The notes below the pieces were generated by a model. It was not told the origin of the DNA, made no database searches, and worked only from the letters and a program-made list of their open reading frames with translations. A DNA stretch of 64,000 nucleotides from Micromonospora sp. RP3T (GTDB taxonomy: Bacteria > Actinomycetota > Actinomycetes > Mycobacteriales > Micromonosporaceae): NCBI RefSeq assembly GCF_003027925.1, contig NZ_PYPS01000032.1, positions 1 through 64,000 of the forward strand, read 5' to 3'. Each line of letters starts with the position of its first letter. The stretch's first letter is position 1. Shown here one piece after another: positions 34,061-43,808 of the stretch. A program made the translations under genes and the position numbers.

Positions 34061-35674
34061 TCAGACGTTCGCGATCAGCAGGGCGGGGCGTTCGACACAG
34101 TCGGCCACGTGGCGCAGGAACCCGCCGGCCACGCCGCCGTCGCAGACCCGGTGGTCGAAGGTGAGGCTGAGCTGGGTCACCTTCCGGACCGCCAACTGCC
34201 CGTCGACCACCCAGGGCTTGTCCACGATCCGGCCGACGCCGAGCAGCGCCGCCTCCGGATGGTTGATGATCGGCGTGGAGCCGTCCACCCCGAACACGCC
34301 GTAGTTGTTGAGCGTGAACGTCCCGCCGGTCAGCCGGGCCGGGGGCAGCGTGCCGGCGCGGGCCGCCGCCGTGGTCTCGGCCAGCGCGGCGGCCAGCTCG
34401 CCGGTGGTGAGTCGCTGGGCGTCGCGCAGCACCGGCACCACCAGGCCCCGGTCGGTCTGCGCGGCGATGCCCAGGTGCACGCCGGCGGACTGCACGATCC
34501 GCTGCCCCTCGGTGTCGACGCGTGCGTTGAGCTGCGGATACCGCCGCAGACCGCTGAGGCAGACGCGGGCCAGCAGGGCCAGGATGCTCACCGGCGCGTC
34601 CGGGGTGGCGGCGTTGATCGCGGCCCGGGTCTCCAGCAGCCCGGTGGCGTCCACGTCGACCCAGATGGTCACCTCGGGGATCTCCCGGCGGCTGCGGGAG
34701 AGCTTGTCGGCGATCACCTTCCGGATGCCGGTGAGCGGGACGACCACGTCGCCGTCGCCGGCCGGGACGAGCCCGACGTGCGCCTCCGGCGCGTCCGGCA
34801 CGGCCGCCAGCCGGGCGGCCGGTGCGGCCAGCGCCGTCTCCACGTCCGCCCGACGGATCACGCCGCCCGGCCCGGTGCCGCGCACCGACGCCAGATCGAT
34901 CCCCTGCTCCCGGGCCAGCCGCCGCACGATCGGCGAGATGACCAGCGGCGCCGAGGCCGGATCACCGCGCCGCGCCGGATCGGGCGTCCGGTCCGCCGAC
35001 CCGGCCGGGACCGACGTGGCGGCCACCGTCAGCGGGTCGGTCCGGGCCGGCGAGCCGGCCGCGAGCGCGGGACCGGGCGCCGCCGGGGCGGGTGCGCCGG
35101 GTTCGGGGGCGAGCGCCAGGCGGGGTCGGCGACGCCGCCGGCCCGCACCGCCGTGCCCGGTGCCGTACCCGATCAGGACGTTGCCGGAGCCGGCCCGCTC
35201 CTCCTCGCGGTAGGTGGCGTGCGGGTCGGGGGTGCCGCCGCCGTCGAGCGGCGCGATGGTGATCAGCGGCTGGCCGACCGGACGGACCTCACCCGCCGCG
35301 CCGTGCAGCGCGACGACCCGGCCGGCGTACGGGCAGGGCACGTCGACGACGGCCTTGGCGGTCTCCACCTCGACCACGCTCTGGTCCACGGTGACCACGT
35401 CGCCGACCGCGACCCGCCACTCGACGATCTCCGCCTCGCTGAGCCCCTCACCCAGGTCCGGCAGGAGGAAGTCACGGGTCCCCACACCGGTGCGTTCGCT
35501 CATGCCGAACATGCCGGGCATGCCCTCACGGCCCTCGCTCCGCTCGGTGCGTTCACTCATGCCGGGCCGACCGGGCATGCCCTCACGGCCCTCGCTCCGC
35601 TCGGTGCGTTCGCTCATGCCGGGCCGACCTGGCATGCCCTCACGGCCCTCGCTCCGCTCGGTGCGTTCGCTCAT
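34061..35674 (-). CDS. bkdC: Branched-chain alpha-keto acid dehydrogenase E2 (dihydrolipoamide acyltransferase)
   Basis: Acyltransferase core of the complex that makes branched acyl-CoA primers for fatty acids and polyketides. After an N-terminal repeat region come a lipoyl domain (LPDLGEGLSEAEIVEW, lipoyl-Lys in VETAKAVV), an Arg/Ala/Pro linker, a peripheral-subunit-binding domain (SPIVRRLAREQGIDL) and the catalytic domain ending in FDHRVCDGG (active His and Asp). The ATG at 35674 overlaps the E1beta stop (ATGA), so I take it as the start (537 aa). It lies in the first of three 57-bp repeats that prefix 57 residues to a protein whose ancestral start is probably the in-frame M-S-E-R-T-G at 35503. 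Confidence 0.92.
   Translation of the reverse strand: MSERTERSEGREGMPGRPGMSERTERSEGREGMPGRPGMSERTERSEGREGMPGMFGMSERTGVGTRDFLLPDLGEGLSEAEIVEWRVAVGDVVTVDQSVVEVETAKAVVDVPCPYAGRVVALHGAAGEVRPVGQPLITIAPLDGGGTPDPHATYREEERAGSGNVLIGYGTGHGGAGRRRRRPRLALAPEPGAPAPAAPGPALAAGSPARTDPLTVAATSVPAGSADRTPDPARRGDPASAPLVISPIVRRLAREQGIDLASVRGTGPGGVIRRADVETALAAPAARLAAVPDAPEAHVGLVPAGDGDVVVPLTGIRKVIADKLSRSRREIPEVTIWVDVDATGLLETRAAINAATPDAPVSILALLARVCLSGLRRYPQLNARVDTEGQRIVQSAGVHLGIAAQTDRGLVVPVLRDAQRLTTGELAAALAETTAAARAGTLPPARLTGGTFTLNNYGVFGVDGSTPIINHPEAALLGVGRIVDKPWVVDGQLAVRKVTQLSLTFDHRVCDGGVAGGFLRHVADCVERPALLIANV
35504..35674 (-). repeat. Three tandem 57-bp repeats carrying start codons
   Basis: Units begin at 35674, 35617 and 35560 on the minus strand. 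Each begins ATGAGCGAACGCACCGAG and encodes M-S-E-R-T-E-R-S-E-G-R-E-G-M-P-G plus three residues; the third ends M-F-G instead of R-P-G. A fourth, diverged start (ATGAGCGAACGCACCGG, 35503) begins the ordinary E2 sequence. The near-identity of units suggests recent duplication. The unit is also rich in GCTCCGCTCG-type sequence seen as extragenic repeats in actinobacteria. Confidence 0.9.
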
Positions 35675-36675
35675 GCCGCTGCCCACCGGGAGTCGGGCTG
35701 GTCGTCCCACTGCAACCGGGCCACGGTGTCCAGCACCCGGTCCACCGAGGGCAGGTGGGTGTGCTCCAGCATCGGCGCCGGGTAGGGGATGTCCAGCCCG
35801 GACACCCGCAGCACCGGCGCGTGCAACGCGTGGAAGCAGCGCTCCTGCACCCGGGCGGCGATCTCGGCGCCGACCCCGGCGAAGCCCTGCGCCTCCTGGA
35901 TCACCACGCAGCGGCCGGTACGGCGCACCGACGCGGTCACCGTGGCGTCGTCGAACGGCACGATGCTGCGCACGTCGACCACCTCCAGGTCCCAGCCCTC
36001 CTCGCGGGCCGCCTCGGCGGCGGCCAGCGCCACCGGCACCGCCGGCCCGTACGCGACGAGCGTCGCGTCGGTGCCCGGCCGGCGCACCACGGCGGTGCCG
36101 ATCGGCGCGGTACGCGCCGGCAGCTCCGCCTCGCCGCTGGAGAAGTAGAGCTTCTTCGGCTCCAGGAACACCACCGGGTCCGGGTCGTCGATCGCGGCGC
36201 GCAGCAGCGAGTACGCGTCGTCGACGGTGGCCGGGGTGACCACCTTCAGGCCGGGGGTGTGCGCGTAGTACGCCTCGGACGAGTCGCAGTGGTGCTCCAC
36301 GCCGCCGATGCCGCCGGCGTACGGGACCCGGATGACGATCGGCACGCTGAGCGCGCCACGGGTGCGGTTGCGCAGCTTCGCCACGTGCGAGGCGATCTGC
36401 TCGAACGCCGGGTACGCGAACGCGTCGAACTGCATCTCGACCACCGGCCGCAGCCCGGACATGGCCAGGCCGACCGCGAAACCGACGATGCCGGCCTCGG
36501 CGAGCGGGGTGTCGAAGCAGCGCTTGTCGCCGAAGCGGGCCTGCAGCCCGTCGGTGATCCGGAAGACGCCGCCCAACTGGCCGACGTCCTCGCCGAAGAC
36601 GAGCACCCGCTCGTCGTCGAGCAGCGCGTCGGCGAGCGCGGCGTTGAGCGCCTTCGCCATGGTCACGGTGGCCAT
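35671..36675 (-). CDS. bkdB: Branched-chain alpha-keto acid dehydrogenase E1 beta subunit
   Basis: A 334-residue TPP-dependent E1 beta subunit (transketolase-type pyrimidine-binding and C-terminal domains). Motifs: VLVFGEDVGQLGGVFRITDGL, the EAGIVGFAVGLA core and the C-terminal SIVPFDDATV. It pairs with E1alpha to decarboxylate 2-oxo acids from Val, Leu and Ile. Its ATG shares one base with the E1alpha stop (TGATG) and its stop overlaps the E2 start, so all three subunits are translationally coupled. Confidence 0.93.
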   Translation of the reverse strand: MATVTMAKALNAALADALLDDERVLVFGEDVGQLGGVFRITDGLQARFGDKRCFDTPLAEAGIVGFAVGLAMSGLRPVVEMQFDAFAYPAFEQIASHVAKLRNRTRGALSVPIVIRVPYAGGIGGVEHHCDSSEAYYAHTPGLKVVTPATVDDAYSLLRAAIDDPDPVVFLEPKKLYFSSGEAELPARTAPIGTAVVRRPGTDATLVAYGPAVPVALAAAEAAREEGWDLEVVDVRSIVPFDDATVTASVRRTGRCVVIQEAQGFAGVGAEIAARVQERCFHALHAPVLRVSGLDIPYPAPMLEHTHLPSVDRVLDTVARLQWDDQPDSRWAAA

Positions 36676-37847
36676 CAGGCGTCCCCCTCCTCGTCGCGAG
36701 CCGCGGCCAGCTCGGCCCGGACCAGTTCCCGCTGCTCGACGAGCTGCGGCGTCGGCTCGGCGTAGACGTGCTCGAAGAGGCTGAGCGGGTCCACCGTCGG
36801 CTGCTCGTCCATCCGGCGGCGCAGCGTGGCGGCGTACGCCTCGGCCTCCTCGGCGACCGCCGCGACCGCGGCGTCGTCGAGCACGCCCCGGGCCCGCAGG
36901 TACGCCTCCAGCCGGGCGATCGGGTCGCGGTCGCGCCACGCCTCGACCTCGTCGGCGTCCCGGTAGCGGGTCTGGTCGTCGGCGTTGGTGTGCGGCTCCA
37001 TCCGGTAGGTGTGCGCCTCGATCAGGTACGGGCCCTTGCCGGCGCGGGCGTGCGCGACGGCCCGGTTCAGCACCGCCAGCACGGCCACCGGGTCGTTGCC
37101 GTCGACCTGCTCGCTGGGCACGCCGTAGCCGACGCCCTTGTACGCCAGGCTCGGCGCGGCGGTCTGCCGGGACAGCGGCACGCTGATCGCGTACTTGTTG
37201 TTCTGCACCAGGAAGACGACCGGGGCCTTGAACACGGCCGCGAAGTTGATCCCCTCGTGGAAGTCGCCCTCACTGGTGGCGCCGTCGCCGATGAAGGTCA
37301 GCGCCACGGTGTCCCGACCCTGGTACGACTCGCCGTAGGCGAGACCCGCGGCGTGCACGCACTGGGTGGCCAGCGGCGTGCACTGCGGCGCGGTGCGGGT
37401 GACGGCCGGGTCGTAGCCGCAGTGCCAGTCGCCGCGCAGCAGGGTGAGCACCTCGACCGGGTCGAGGCCACGCGCGGTCAGCGCCATCGACTCCCGGTAG
37501 GTGGGGAAGACCCAGTCGGAGTCGCGCAGGGCGAGCACCCCGCCGACCTGGCAGGCCTCCTGGCCACGGGCGGACGGGTAGACGGCGAGCCGCCCCTGCT
37601 TGGTCAGCGCGGTGGCCTGGGTGTCGAAGCGGCGGCCGACGACCATCCGCCGGTACATCTCGCGCAGCGTCTCGACCGGCGGCTCCGGGTAGTCGTCGCG
37701 GGCCGGCAGCGGGGTGCCGTCCGGGTCCAGCAGCCGAACCGGCTCGGGCTGCGGCAGCAGGCCGGCCGACGGGTCGGGGACGGCCGGGGTGGCCGGCCGG
37801 CGGGTACGCGGGGATGCCCTGCGGACCGCCTGGGGTGTGGTCGTCAC
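36675..37847 (-). CDS. bkdA: Branched-chain alpha-keto acid dehydrogenase E1 alpha subunit
   Basis: A 390-residue E1 alpha subunit. The TPP/Mg motif is GDGATSEGDFHEGIN...NNKYAIS, and the phosphorylation-loop equivalent is YRMEPHTNADD. An Arg/Pro/Ala-rich N-terminal extension of about 40 residues precedes the conserved start (LRLMYRRM-like LREMYRRMVVGRRFD). GTG 37847 has AGGAGG eight bases upstream. First gene of the operon; the E3 subunit gene is not in the cluster, as is usual. The promoter region is shared with the Lrp-type regulator. Confidence 0.93.
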   Translation of the reverse strand: MTTTPQAVRRASPRTRRPATPAVPDPSAGLLPQPEPVRLLDPDGTPLPARDDYPEPPVETLREMYRRMVVGRRFDTQATALTKQGRLAVYPSARGQEACQVGGVLALRDSDWVFPTYRESMALTARGLDPVEVLTLLRGDWHCGYDPAVTRTAPQCTPLATQCVHAAGLAYGESYQGRDTVALTFIGDGATSEGDFHEGINFAAVFKAPVVFLVQNNKYAISVPLSRQTAAPSLAYKGVGYGVPSEQVDGNDPVAVLAVLNRAVAHARAGKGPYLIEAHTYRMEPHTNADDQTRYRDADEVEAWRDRDPIARLEAYLRARGVLDDAAVAAVAEEAEAYAATLRRRMDEQPTVDPLSLFEHVYAEPTPQLVEQRELVRAELAAARDEEGDA

Positions 37848-37892
37848 GGCGGGGACCTCCTGGACGTGTGGTGGACCTATGCTCCTGCCCAT

Positions 37893-37912
37893 GGATGATT
37901 GACTCAACATCC
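37893..37912. promoter_or_regulatory. Palindrome in the bkd/regulator promoter
   Basis: GGATG (37893-37897), the central palindrome TTGACTCAA (37899-37907) and CATCC (37908-37912) form a nested 20-bp dyad in the 105-bp divergent region. Its size and symmetry fit an Lrp/AsnC-family operator controlling both directions. Confidence 0.5.
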
Positions 37913-37952
37913 GCGCTGAACGCGAGACGAATGGCACGGGAGGGTGAGCCAA

Positions 37953-38459
37953 GTGAGCCAGGAGACCGGCACCACAGCGGGCGCGACGGGCGGAACGGGA
38001 CGTTCGGCCGGCCCGCTCGACGAGGTCGACCGGCGGATCCTGCGCGAACTGGTCGCGGACGCCCGACTCTCCATCCGGACGCTTGCCGACCGCGTGCACG
38101 TCTCGCGCACCAACGCGTACGCCCGGGTGGAGCGGCTGCTGCGCGACGGCGTGCTGACCGGCTTCACCGCGCGGGTCGCGCCGGAGCCGGCCGGGCTGGG
38201 CACCTCGGCGTACATCGCGCTCACCATCGAGCAGAACACCTGGCGGGAGGTCTCCGCCGAGCTGGCCCAGGTGCGCTACATCGAGCACGCGGCGCTGCTC
38301 AGCGGCGAGCACGACGTGCTGGCGCTGGTCCGCGCGCCGGACAACGCCACGCTGCGCGACGTGGTGCTGGACCGGGTGCAGAGCATCGCCGGGGTGCTCT
38401 CCACCCGCACCTGGCTGGTCTTCGAGGAGTTCGACGGGACACTGAGCCCCTGGGCCTGA
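37953..38459 (+). CDS. bkdR: Lrp/AsnC-family regulator, probable BkdR
   Basis: A 168-residue regulator with an N-terminal winged helix-turn-helix (DEVDRRILRELVADARLSIRTLADRVHVS) and a C-terminal RAM/ligand-binding domain (TAYIALTIEQN-like SAYIALTIEQN, HDVLALVRA). Divergent orientation from bkdABC supports a role in sensing branched-chain amino acids and controlling their keto-acid dehydrogenase, as BkdR does in other bacteria. GGGAGGG lies eight bases before GTG 37953, which I prefer to the GTG at 37944. Its stop is only four bases from that of the convergent ligD gene. Confidence 0.88.
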   Translation: MSQETGTTAGATGGTGRSAGPLDEVDRRILRELVADARLSIRTLADRVHVSRTNAYARVERLLRDGVLTGFTARVAPEPAGLGTSAYIALTIEQNTWREVSAELAQVRYIEHAALLSGEHDVLALVRAPDNATLRDVVLDRVQSIAGVLSTRTWLVFEEFDGTLSPWA

Positions 38460-38463
38460 CGGC

Positions 38464-39438
38464 TCACCGCTCCGGCGGCGACTCCAGGCCCTCGCGGTCG
38501 GCCAGCTCCAGCAGCGGCGCCAACGAGTGCCGCCGACCGTCCAGGCCGGCGTGCGGGTCGCCGCGGTCGGCGAAGCGGGCCGGCATGCTGAGCACGTCGA
38601 AATCCTCCGGCCGGGCGTCGTCCAGCTCGGCCCAGTCCAGCGGCGCCGACACCAGCGCCCGCGGCGTGGGCCGGATCGAGTACGCCGACGCCATGGTGTG
38701 GTCGCGGGCCATCTGGTTGTAGTCGACGAAGACCGGCCGGTCCCGCTGGTCCCGCCACCAGGTGGTGGTGACCAGGTCCGGTCGCCGGCGTTGCATCTCC
38801 CGGCCGAGCGCCAGCACCGCCCGCCGGCACTCGCCGAAGCTCCACCGCGGCTCGATCGACAGGTAGACGTGCAGACCCCGGCCGCCGGTGGTCTTCGGGT
38901 ACCCCGCCAGGCCCAGCTCGGCGAGGAACGCGCGCACCTCGTGCGCCACCGGCACCACCTGGGCGAACTCCACGCCCGGCATCGGATCCAGGTCGATGCG
39001 CAGTTGGTCCGGGTGCTCCACGTCGGCCGTCGACACCGGCCACGGGTGGAACCGCAGCGTGCCCAGGTTCGCCGCCCAGATCACCACCGCCAACTCGCTC
39101 GGCGCCACCTCGTCGGCGGTCCGTCCGCTGGGGAACGTGATGTGCGCGGTGCGCACCCAGTCGGGTGCCCCGGCCGGCAGCCGCTTCTGGTAGAACGCGT
39201 CGCCCCGGTTGGTCTGCCGGGTGGCGATCGTCGCGCCCTCGAACACGCCGCGCGGCCAGCGTTCCAGCATGGTGGGCCGGTCCCGCAGCGCGCGCAGGAC
39301 GCCGTCGCCGACGGCGAGGAAATAGCGCACCACGTCCAGCTTGGTCAGCCCGCGCTCGGGAAAGTAGGGCTTGTCCGGGCTGGAGACGCGGACCAGCCGC
39401 TCCCCCACCCGGATCTCCTCGGCCGCCGTGGTCGCCAT
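38464..39438 (-). CDS. Stand-alone LigD polymerase domain (archaeo-eukaryotic primase fold)
   Basis: A 324-residue enzyme equivalent to the polymerase/primase module of LigD used in Ku-dependent end joining. Motifs: SPDKPYFPERGLTKLDVVRYF, the metal-binding D-L-D of LRIDLDPMPG, FVDYNQMARDHTMASAYSIR and the ribonucleotide-preferring SIRPTPRALVSAPL. It lacks ligase and phosphoesterase domains, which in actinobacteria are often separate genes. Neither Ku nor a ligase is adjacent. The ATG at 39438 lies seven bases after TACGGT, so the mRNA may be leaderless. Confidence 0.9.
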   Translation of the reverse strand: MATTAAEEIRVGERLVRVSSPDKPYFPERGLTKLDVVRYFLAVGDGVLRALRDRPTMLERWPRGVFEGATIATRQTNRGDAFYQKRLPAGAPDWVRTAHITFPSGRTADEVAPSELAVVIWAANLGTLRFHPWPVSTADVEHPDQLRIDLDPMPGVEFAQVVPVAHEVRAFLAELGLAGYPKTTGGRGLHVYLSIEPRWSFGECRRAVLALGREMQRRRPDLVTTTWWRDQRDRPVFVDYNQMARDHTMASAYSIRPTPRALVSAPLDWAELDDARPEDFDVLSMPARFADRGDPHAGLDGRRHSLAPLLELADREGLESPPER

Positions 39439-39481
39439 CCCACCCACCGTAGGGCACCGACCGCCGTCGCGCGGGCATCCG

Positions 39482-39811
39482 TCAGGTGATCAGCAGGATC
39501 CCGACCACGATCAGCGGCACCGAGACGAACAGGAAGATGCCGACGCCGGTGAGCACCCGGCCGCCGCCGCCGTCCTCCCGCTCCGGCGCCAGCCCGAACG
39601 TGGACCGGGCCGGCAGCATGCCGATCCGGCTCAGCGTCAGGTCGCCGGTCATCCCGATCACGGCCCCGACCAGCATGAACGCCACGCCGACCCGATGCAC
39701 GAAGTCGCCGCCGCTGACCGCCACCCAGACGCCGACCGCCACCGTGATCGCCGCCACCGCGACCACGAAGAGCACAAGCGCCTCCCGCAGCCCCTGCACC
39801 ACCGTCGACAT
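39482..39811 (-). CDS. Small membrane protein of unknown function
   Basis: A 109-residue protein with three hydrophobic helices (ALVLFVVAVAAITVAVGVWVA, VGVAFMLVGAVIGMTG, TGVGIFLFVSVPLIVVGILLI) separated by a soluble loop with charged residues (LAPEREDGGGG). No family is recognised. ATG 39811 is preferred because GGGGAGG lies six bases upstream. It may be co-transcribed with nothing else: its neighbours are divergent or separated. Confidence 0.65.
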   Translation of the reverse strand: MSTVVQGLREALVLFVVAVAAITVAVGVWVAVSGGDFVHRVGVAFMLVGAVIGMTGDLTLSRIGMLPARSTFGLAPEREDGGGGRVLTGVGIFLFVSVPLIVVGILLIT

Positions 39812-39950
39812 GCGCACCTCCCCGGCCGGGCCGCCCGACCCGGCGACATCTTGCCGGATCGATGCGCGCCGCGCTGCCCCGTCGTCCCGTACCTCTGCCC
39901 GGCTGAGCCGGCGCGGTTACCCGCGCCGGGCGTCGGGTACGGGGAGCCGC

Positions 39951-40682
39951 ATGGCGGAGTTGGCAGCGCTCTGGATCGTCCGGCACGGTGAGAGCACCGC
40001 GAACGTCGCGGCCACCGCGGCCGAGACGTCCGGCGCCGAACTGATCGACCTCACCCACCGGGACGCGGACGTGCCGCTGTCGCCCACCGGCGAGGAGCAG
40101 GCCCGGGCCACCGGCCGGTGGCTGGCCGGCCTGCCCGCGGAGCGCCGGCCCGAGGTGGCGGTGGTGTCGCCGTACCTGCGCGCGGTACGCACCGCCGAGC
40201 TGGCGCTGGCCGGCACCGGGGTGCCGATGAGCCGCGACGAGCGGCTACGCGACCGGGAGCTGGGCATCCTCGACGGGCTCACCGGCCACGGCGTGCGCCG
40301 ACGCCACCCGGAGGAGGCACGGCGGCGGGACCGGCTCGGCAAGTTCTACTACCGTCCGCCCGGCGGCGAGTCCTGGACCGACGTGGCGCTGCGGCTGCGG
40401 GCCCTCCTCGGTGACCTGCGCCGCGACCACGAGGGCGGTCGGGTGCTGCTGTTCGGCCACGACGCGCTGGTCTTCCTGCTCCGCTACCTGGTGGAAGGGC
40501 TCACCGAGGCGGAGCTGATGGCGCTCACCCGCGAGCACGTGATCGCGAACTGCTCGTTGACCGGCTGGCGGGCCGACGACGCCGGCCGGCTCGCGCCGGA
40601 GATGTTCAACGACGTGACCCACCTGCACCGGCAGGGGGCGCGGCCCACCAGGGAGGACGAGGTTCATGCCGAGCCGGTCTGA
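39951..40682 (+). CDS. Histidine phosphatase family protein (phosphoglycerate-mutase-like)
   Basis: A 243-residue enzyme with the phospho-His motif VRHGEST near residue 11, the second catalytic His in FGHDAL and the YLRAVRTAE helix of the family. It is a broad-specificity phosphatase; the substrate is unknown. GGGGAG precedes the ATG. It overlaps the next gene by 17 bp, so the two are coupled, suggesting a link to metabolite repair. Confidence 0.88.
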   Translation: MAELAALWIVRHGESTANVAATAAETSGAELIDLTHRDADVPLSPTGEEQARATGRWLAGLPAERRPEVAVVSPYLRAVRTAELALAGTGVPMSRDERLRDRELGILDGLTGHGVRRRHPEEARRRDRLGKFYYRPPGGESWTDVALRLRALLGDLRRDHEGGRVLLFGHDALVFLLRYLVEGLTEAELMALTREHVIANCSLTGWRADDAGRLAPEMFNDVTHLHRQGARPTREDEVHAEPV

Positions 40683-41529
40683 CGTGATCACCCCCGCGCT
40701 GCTGCGGGACTGGGCGCTGCCGGTGCCCTCCGGCGGCAAGGAGGCGCGCGGCACGGTGCTGGTGGTCGGCGGTTCCCGGTTCACGCCCGGGGCGGTGCTG
40801 CTGGCCGGTGTCGCCGCGCTGCGGGCCGGCGCGGGCGTGCTCCAGCTCGCCGCCCCCGAGTCCACCGCCACGGCGCTGAGCATCCAGGTCCCGGAGGCGC
40901 TGGTGGTCGGCCTGCCGGAGACCGGCGAGGGCGCGGTCCGGGGCGACCCCGGTGACCTGCTGGGCGGCCTGGTCGCCGACGCGGACGTGGTGGCGGTCGG
41001 CCCCGGGCTGACCGACATCGACGCCACCCGGGAGCTGCTGCGCCTGGTGCTCGACACGGCCGACCGGGAGACCGCCCTGGTGCTCGACGCGTACGCGCTC
41101 GGCGCGCTCAGCCACGAACCGGACCTGCTGGCCGGCTCCGGCCGCAAGGTGGTGCTCACGCCGAACCTCACCGAGGCCCGCCACCTGCTCGGCCGGGACC
41201 CCGGCGACGACCTCGACGCCGAGGCGGTGGAGCTGGCCGGCCGGTACGACGCGGTGGTCTCGCTGTACGGGCACATCGCCACCCCGGACGGCCGGGCCTG
41301 GCGGGAGGAGAGCGGCGACGCCGGGCTGGGCACCTCCGGCAGCGGCGACGTGCGGGCCGGGCTCCTCGCCGGGCTGCTCTCCCGGGGCGCCGACCCGGGG
41401 CAGGCGGCGTGCTGGGCGGCGTTCGCGCACGCGGTCAGCGGGCAGCGGCTGGTGCCCCGGTACGGCCGGATCGGCTTCCTGGCCCGTGAGCTGCTCGACG
41501 AGATCCCGTACACGATCGCGACGGTCTGA
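40666..41529 (+). CDS. nnrD: ADP-dependent NAD(P)H-hydrate dehydratase (YjeF C-domain)
   Basis: A 287-residue ribokinase-fold repair enzyme that converts damaged NAD(P)HX to NAD(P)H. Signature regions: KEARGTVLVVGGSRFTPGA, LRAGAGVLQL, VLTPNLTEA and GTSGSGDVRAGLLAGLL, where the anion-hole motif reads G-S-G-D (usually G-T-G-D). The epimerase (YjeF N-domain) is not fused here. Coupled to the upstream phosphatase gene. Confidence 0.88.
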   Translation: MPSRSDVITPALLRDWALPVPSGGKEARGTVLVVGGSRFTPGAVLLAGVAALRAGAGVLQLAAPESTATALSIQVPEALVVGLPETGEGAVRGDPGDLLGGLVADADVVAVGPGLTDIDATRELLRLVLDTADRETALVLDAYALGALSHEPDLLAGSGRKVVLTPNLTEARHLLGRDPGDDLDAEAVELAGRYDAVVSLYGHIATPDGRAWREESGDAGLGTSGSGDVRAGLLAGLLSRGADPGQAACWAAFAHAVSGQRLVPRYGRIGFLARELLDEIPYTIATV

Positions 41530-41644
41530 CGGTCGACCCGCGGCGACGAGGGTGTGTGTAACACCACACGACATCCGCGCGCTGAGCCGGTGAAGGGCGT
41601 GCAGTCTGCGCGTCCTCCACCGGATCGGCCCCCTGGGAGTACGT

Positions 41645-43129
<1,485 letters not shown>

Positions 43130-43146
43130 CCCGGCACACCCCTGCG

Positions 43147-43178
43147 GACCGGGCCCGGCACGATTGCCGGGTCCGGTC
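43147..43178 (+). terminator. Terminator of the S8 protease gene
   Basis: A 14-bp stem with one G-T wobble (43147-43160 with 43165-43178, loop CGAT) is followed by a short T-rich stretch (CTGTTTGTCC). Confidence 0.65.
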
Positions 43179-43239
43179 TGTTTGTCCTGGTCGGACGCCG
43201 GGTAGGGGGGCCACATCAGTCGACCTAGGAGGTACACCG

Positions 43240-43740
43240 GTGTCCACCGACGCGATCGTCCTGCTCAAGGAGGACCACAAGGAGATCCGCCGGCTGTTCA
43301 AGGCGTTCCAGGACGCCGAGGACGGGCCGGCGAGCCGACGCGGGAAGGTCGTCACGCAGATCCTCGAGGCGCTGACGGTGCACACCTACCTGGAGAACGA
43401 GGTGATGTACCCGGAGGTCCGCAAGCTGGTGCCGGACGTCGAGGACGACATCCTCGAGTCGTACGAGGAACACCACGTGGCGGACGTGCTCTGTCTCGAA
43501 CTGCACGCCATGGACGCCGACGACGAGCGGTTCGTGGCCAAGACGACGGTGCTGATGGAGAACGTGCTGCACCACGTCGAGGAGGAGGAGCAGGAGTGGT
43601 TCCCGAAGGTGCGCGAGGCGCTCGGCCGGAACCAGCTCCAGGAGATCGGCCAGCGCATGCTGGACCTGCGGCCGACCGCGCCGAAGACGCCGACCGCCCC
43701 GAAGGCGCTGAAGAAGGCACGCGACGCCGTGGACGCCTGA
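43240..43740 (+). CDS. Hemerythrin HHE-domain protein
   Basis: A 166-residue four-helix-bundle protein with hemerythrin-type iron ligands: LKEDHKEIRRLFK, HTYLENEVMYPEV, YEEHHVADVL and HHVEEEEQEWFP supply the His/Glu set for a non-heme di-iron site. Such proteins bind oxygen, NO or sense iron/redox state. The C-terminal tail is Lys/Ala/Pro-rich. GTG start with a perfect AGGAGG. It is followed directly by a strong hairpin. Confidence 0.88.
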   Translation: MSTDAIVLLKEDHKEIRRLFKAFQDAEDGPASRRGKVVTQILEALTVHTYLENEVMYPEVRKLVPDVEDDILESYEEHHVADVLCLELHAMDADDERFVAKTTVLMENVLHHVEEEEQEWFPKVREALGRNQLQEIGQRMLDLRPTAPKTPTAPKALKKARDAVDA

Positions 43741-43751
43741 GCCCTGGTGCA

Positions 43752-43799
43752 AGGCGGGGCCCCCTCTTGACACGTGGACGTTAAGAGGGGGCCCCGCCT
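43752..43799. terminator. 17-bp perfect hairpin after the hemerythrin gene
   Basis: Arms 43752-43768 and 43783-43799 (AGGCGGGGCCCCCTCTT and its complement) with a 14-nt loop. It functions plausibly as terminator, but the sequence belongs to the GGGGCCCC-centred extragenic repeats that continue in the next 35 bp. Confidence 0.6.
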
Positions 43800-43808
43800 A
43801 TGCAGAAT

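Noticed and set aside
35504..35674. 57-bp repeats as a CRISPR or integron-like array
   Set aside because: Direct abutting copies with no spacers, in frame with the E2 protein.
34061..37847. bkd cluster as pyruvate or acetoin dehydrogenase
   Set aside because: The subunit signatures and the divergent Lrp-type regulator fit branched-chain keto-acid dehydrogenase better.
41530..41644. GTGTGTGTAACACCACAC dyad before the S8 protease as an operator
   Set aside because: Short simple-sequence symmetry (GT/AC runs) that can arise by chance; no supporting context.
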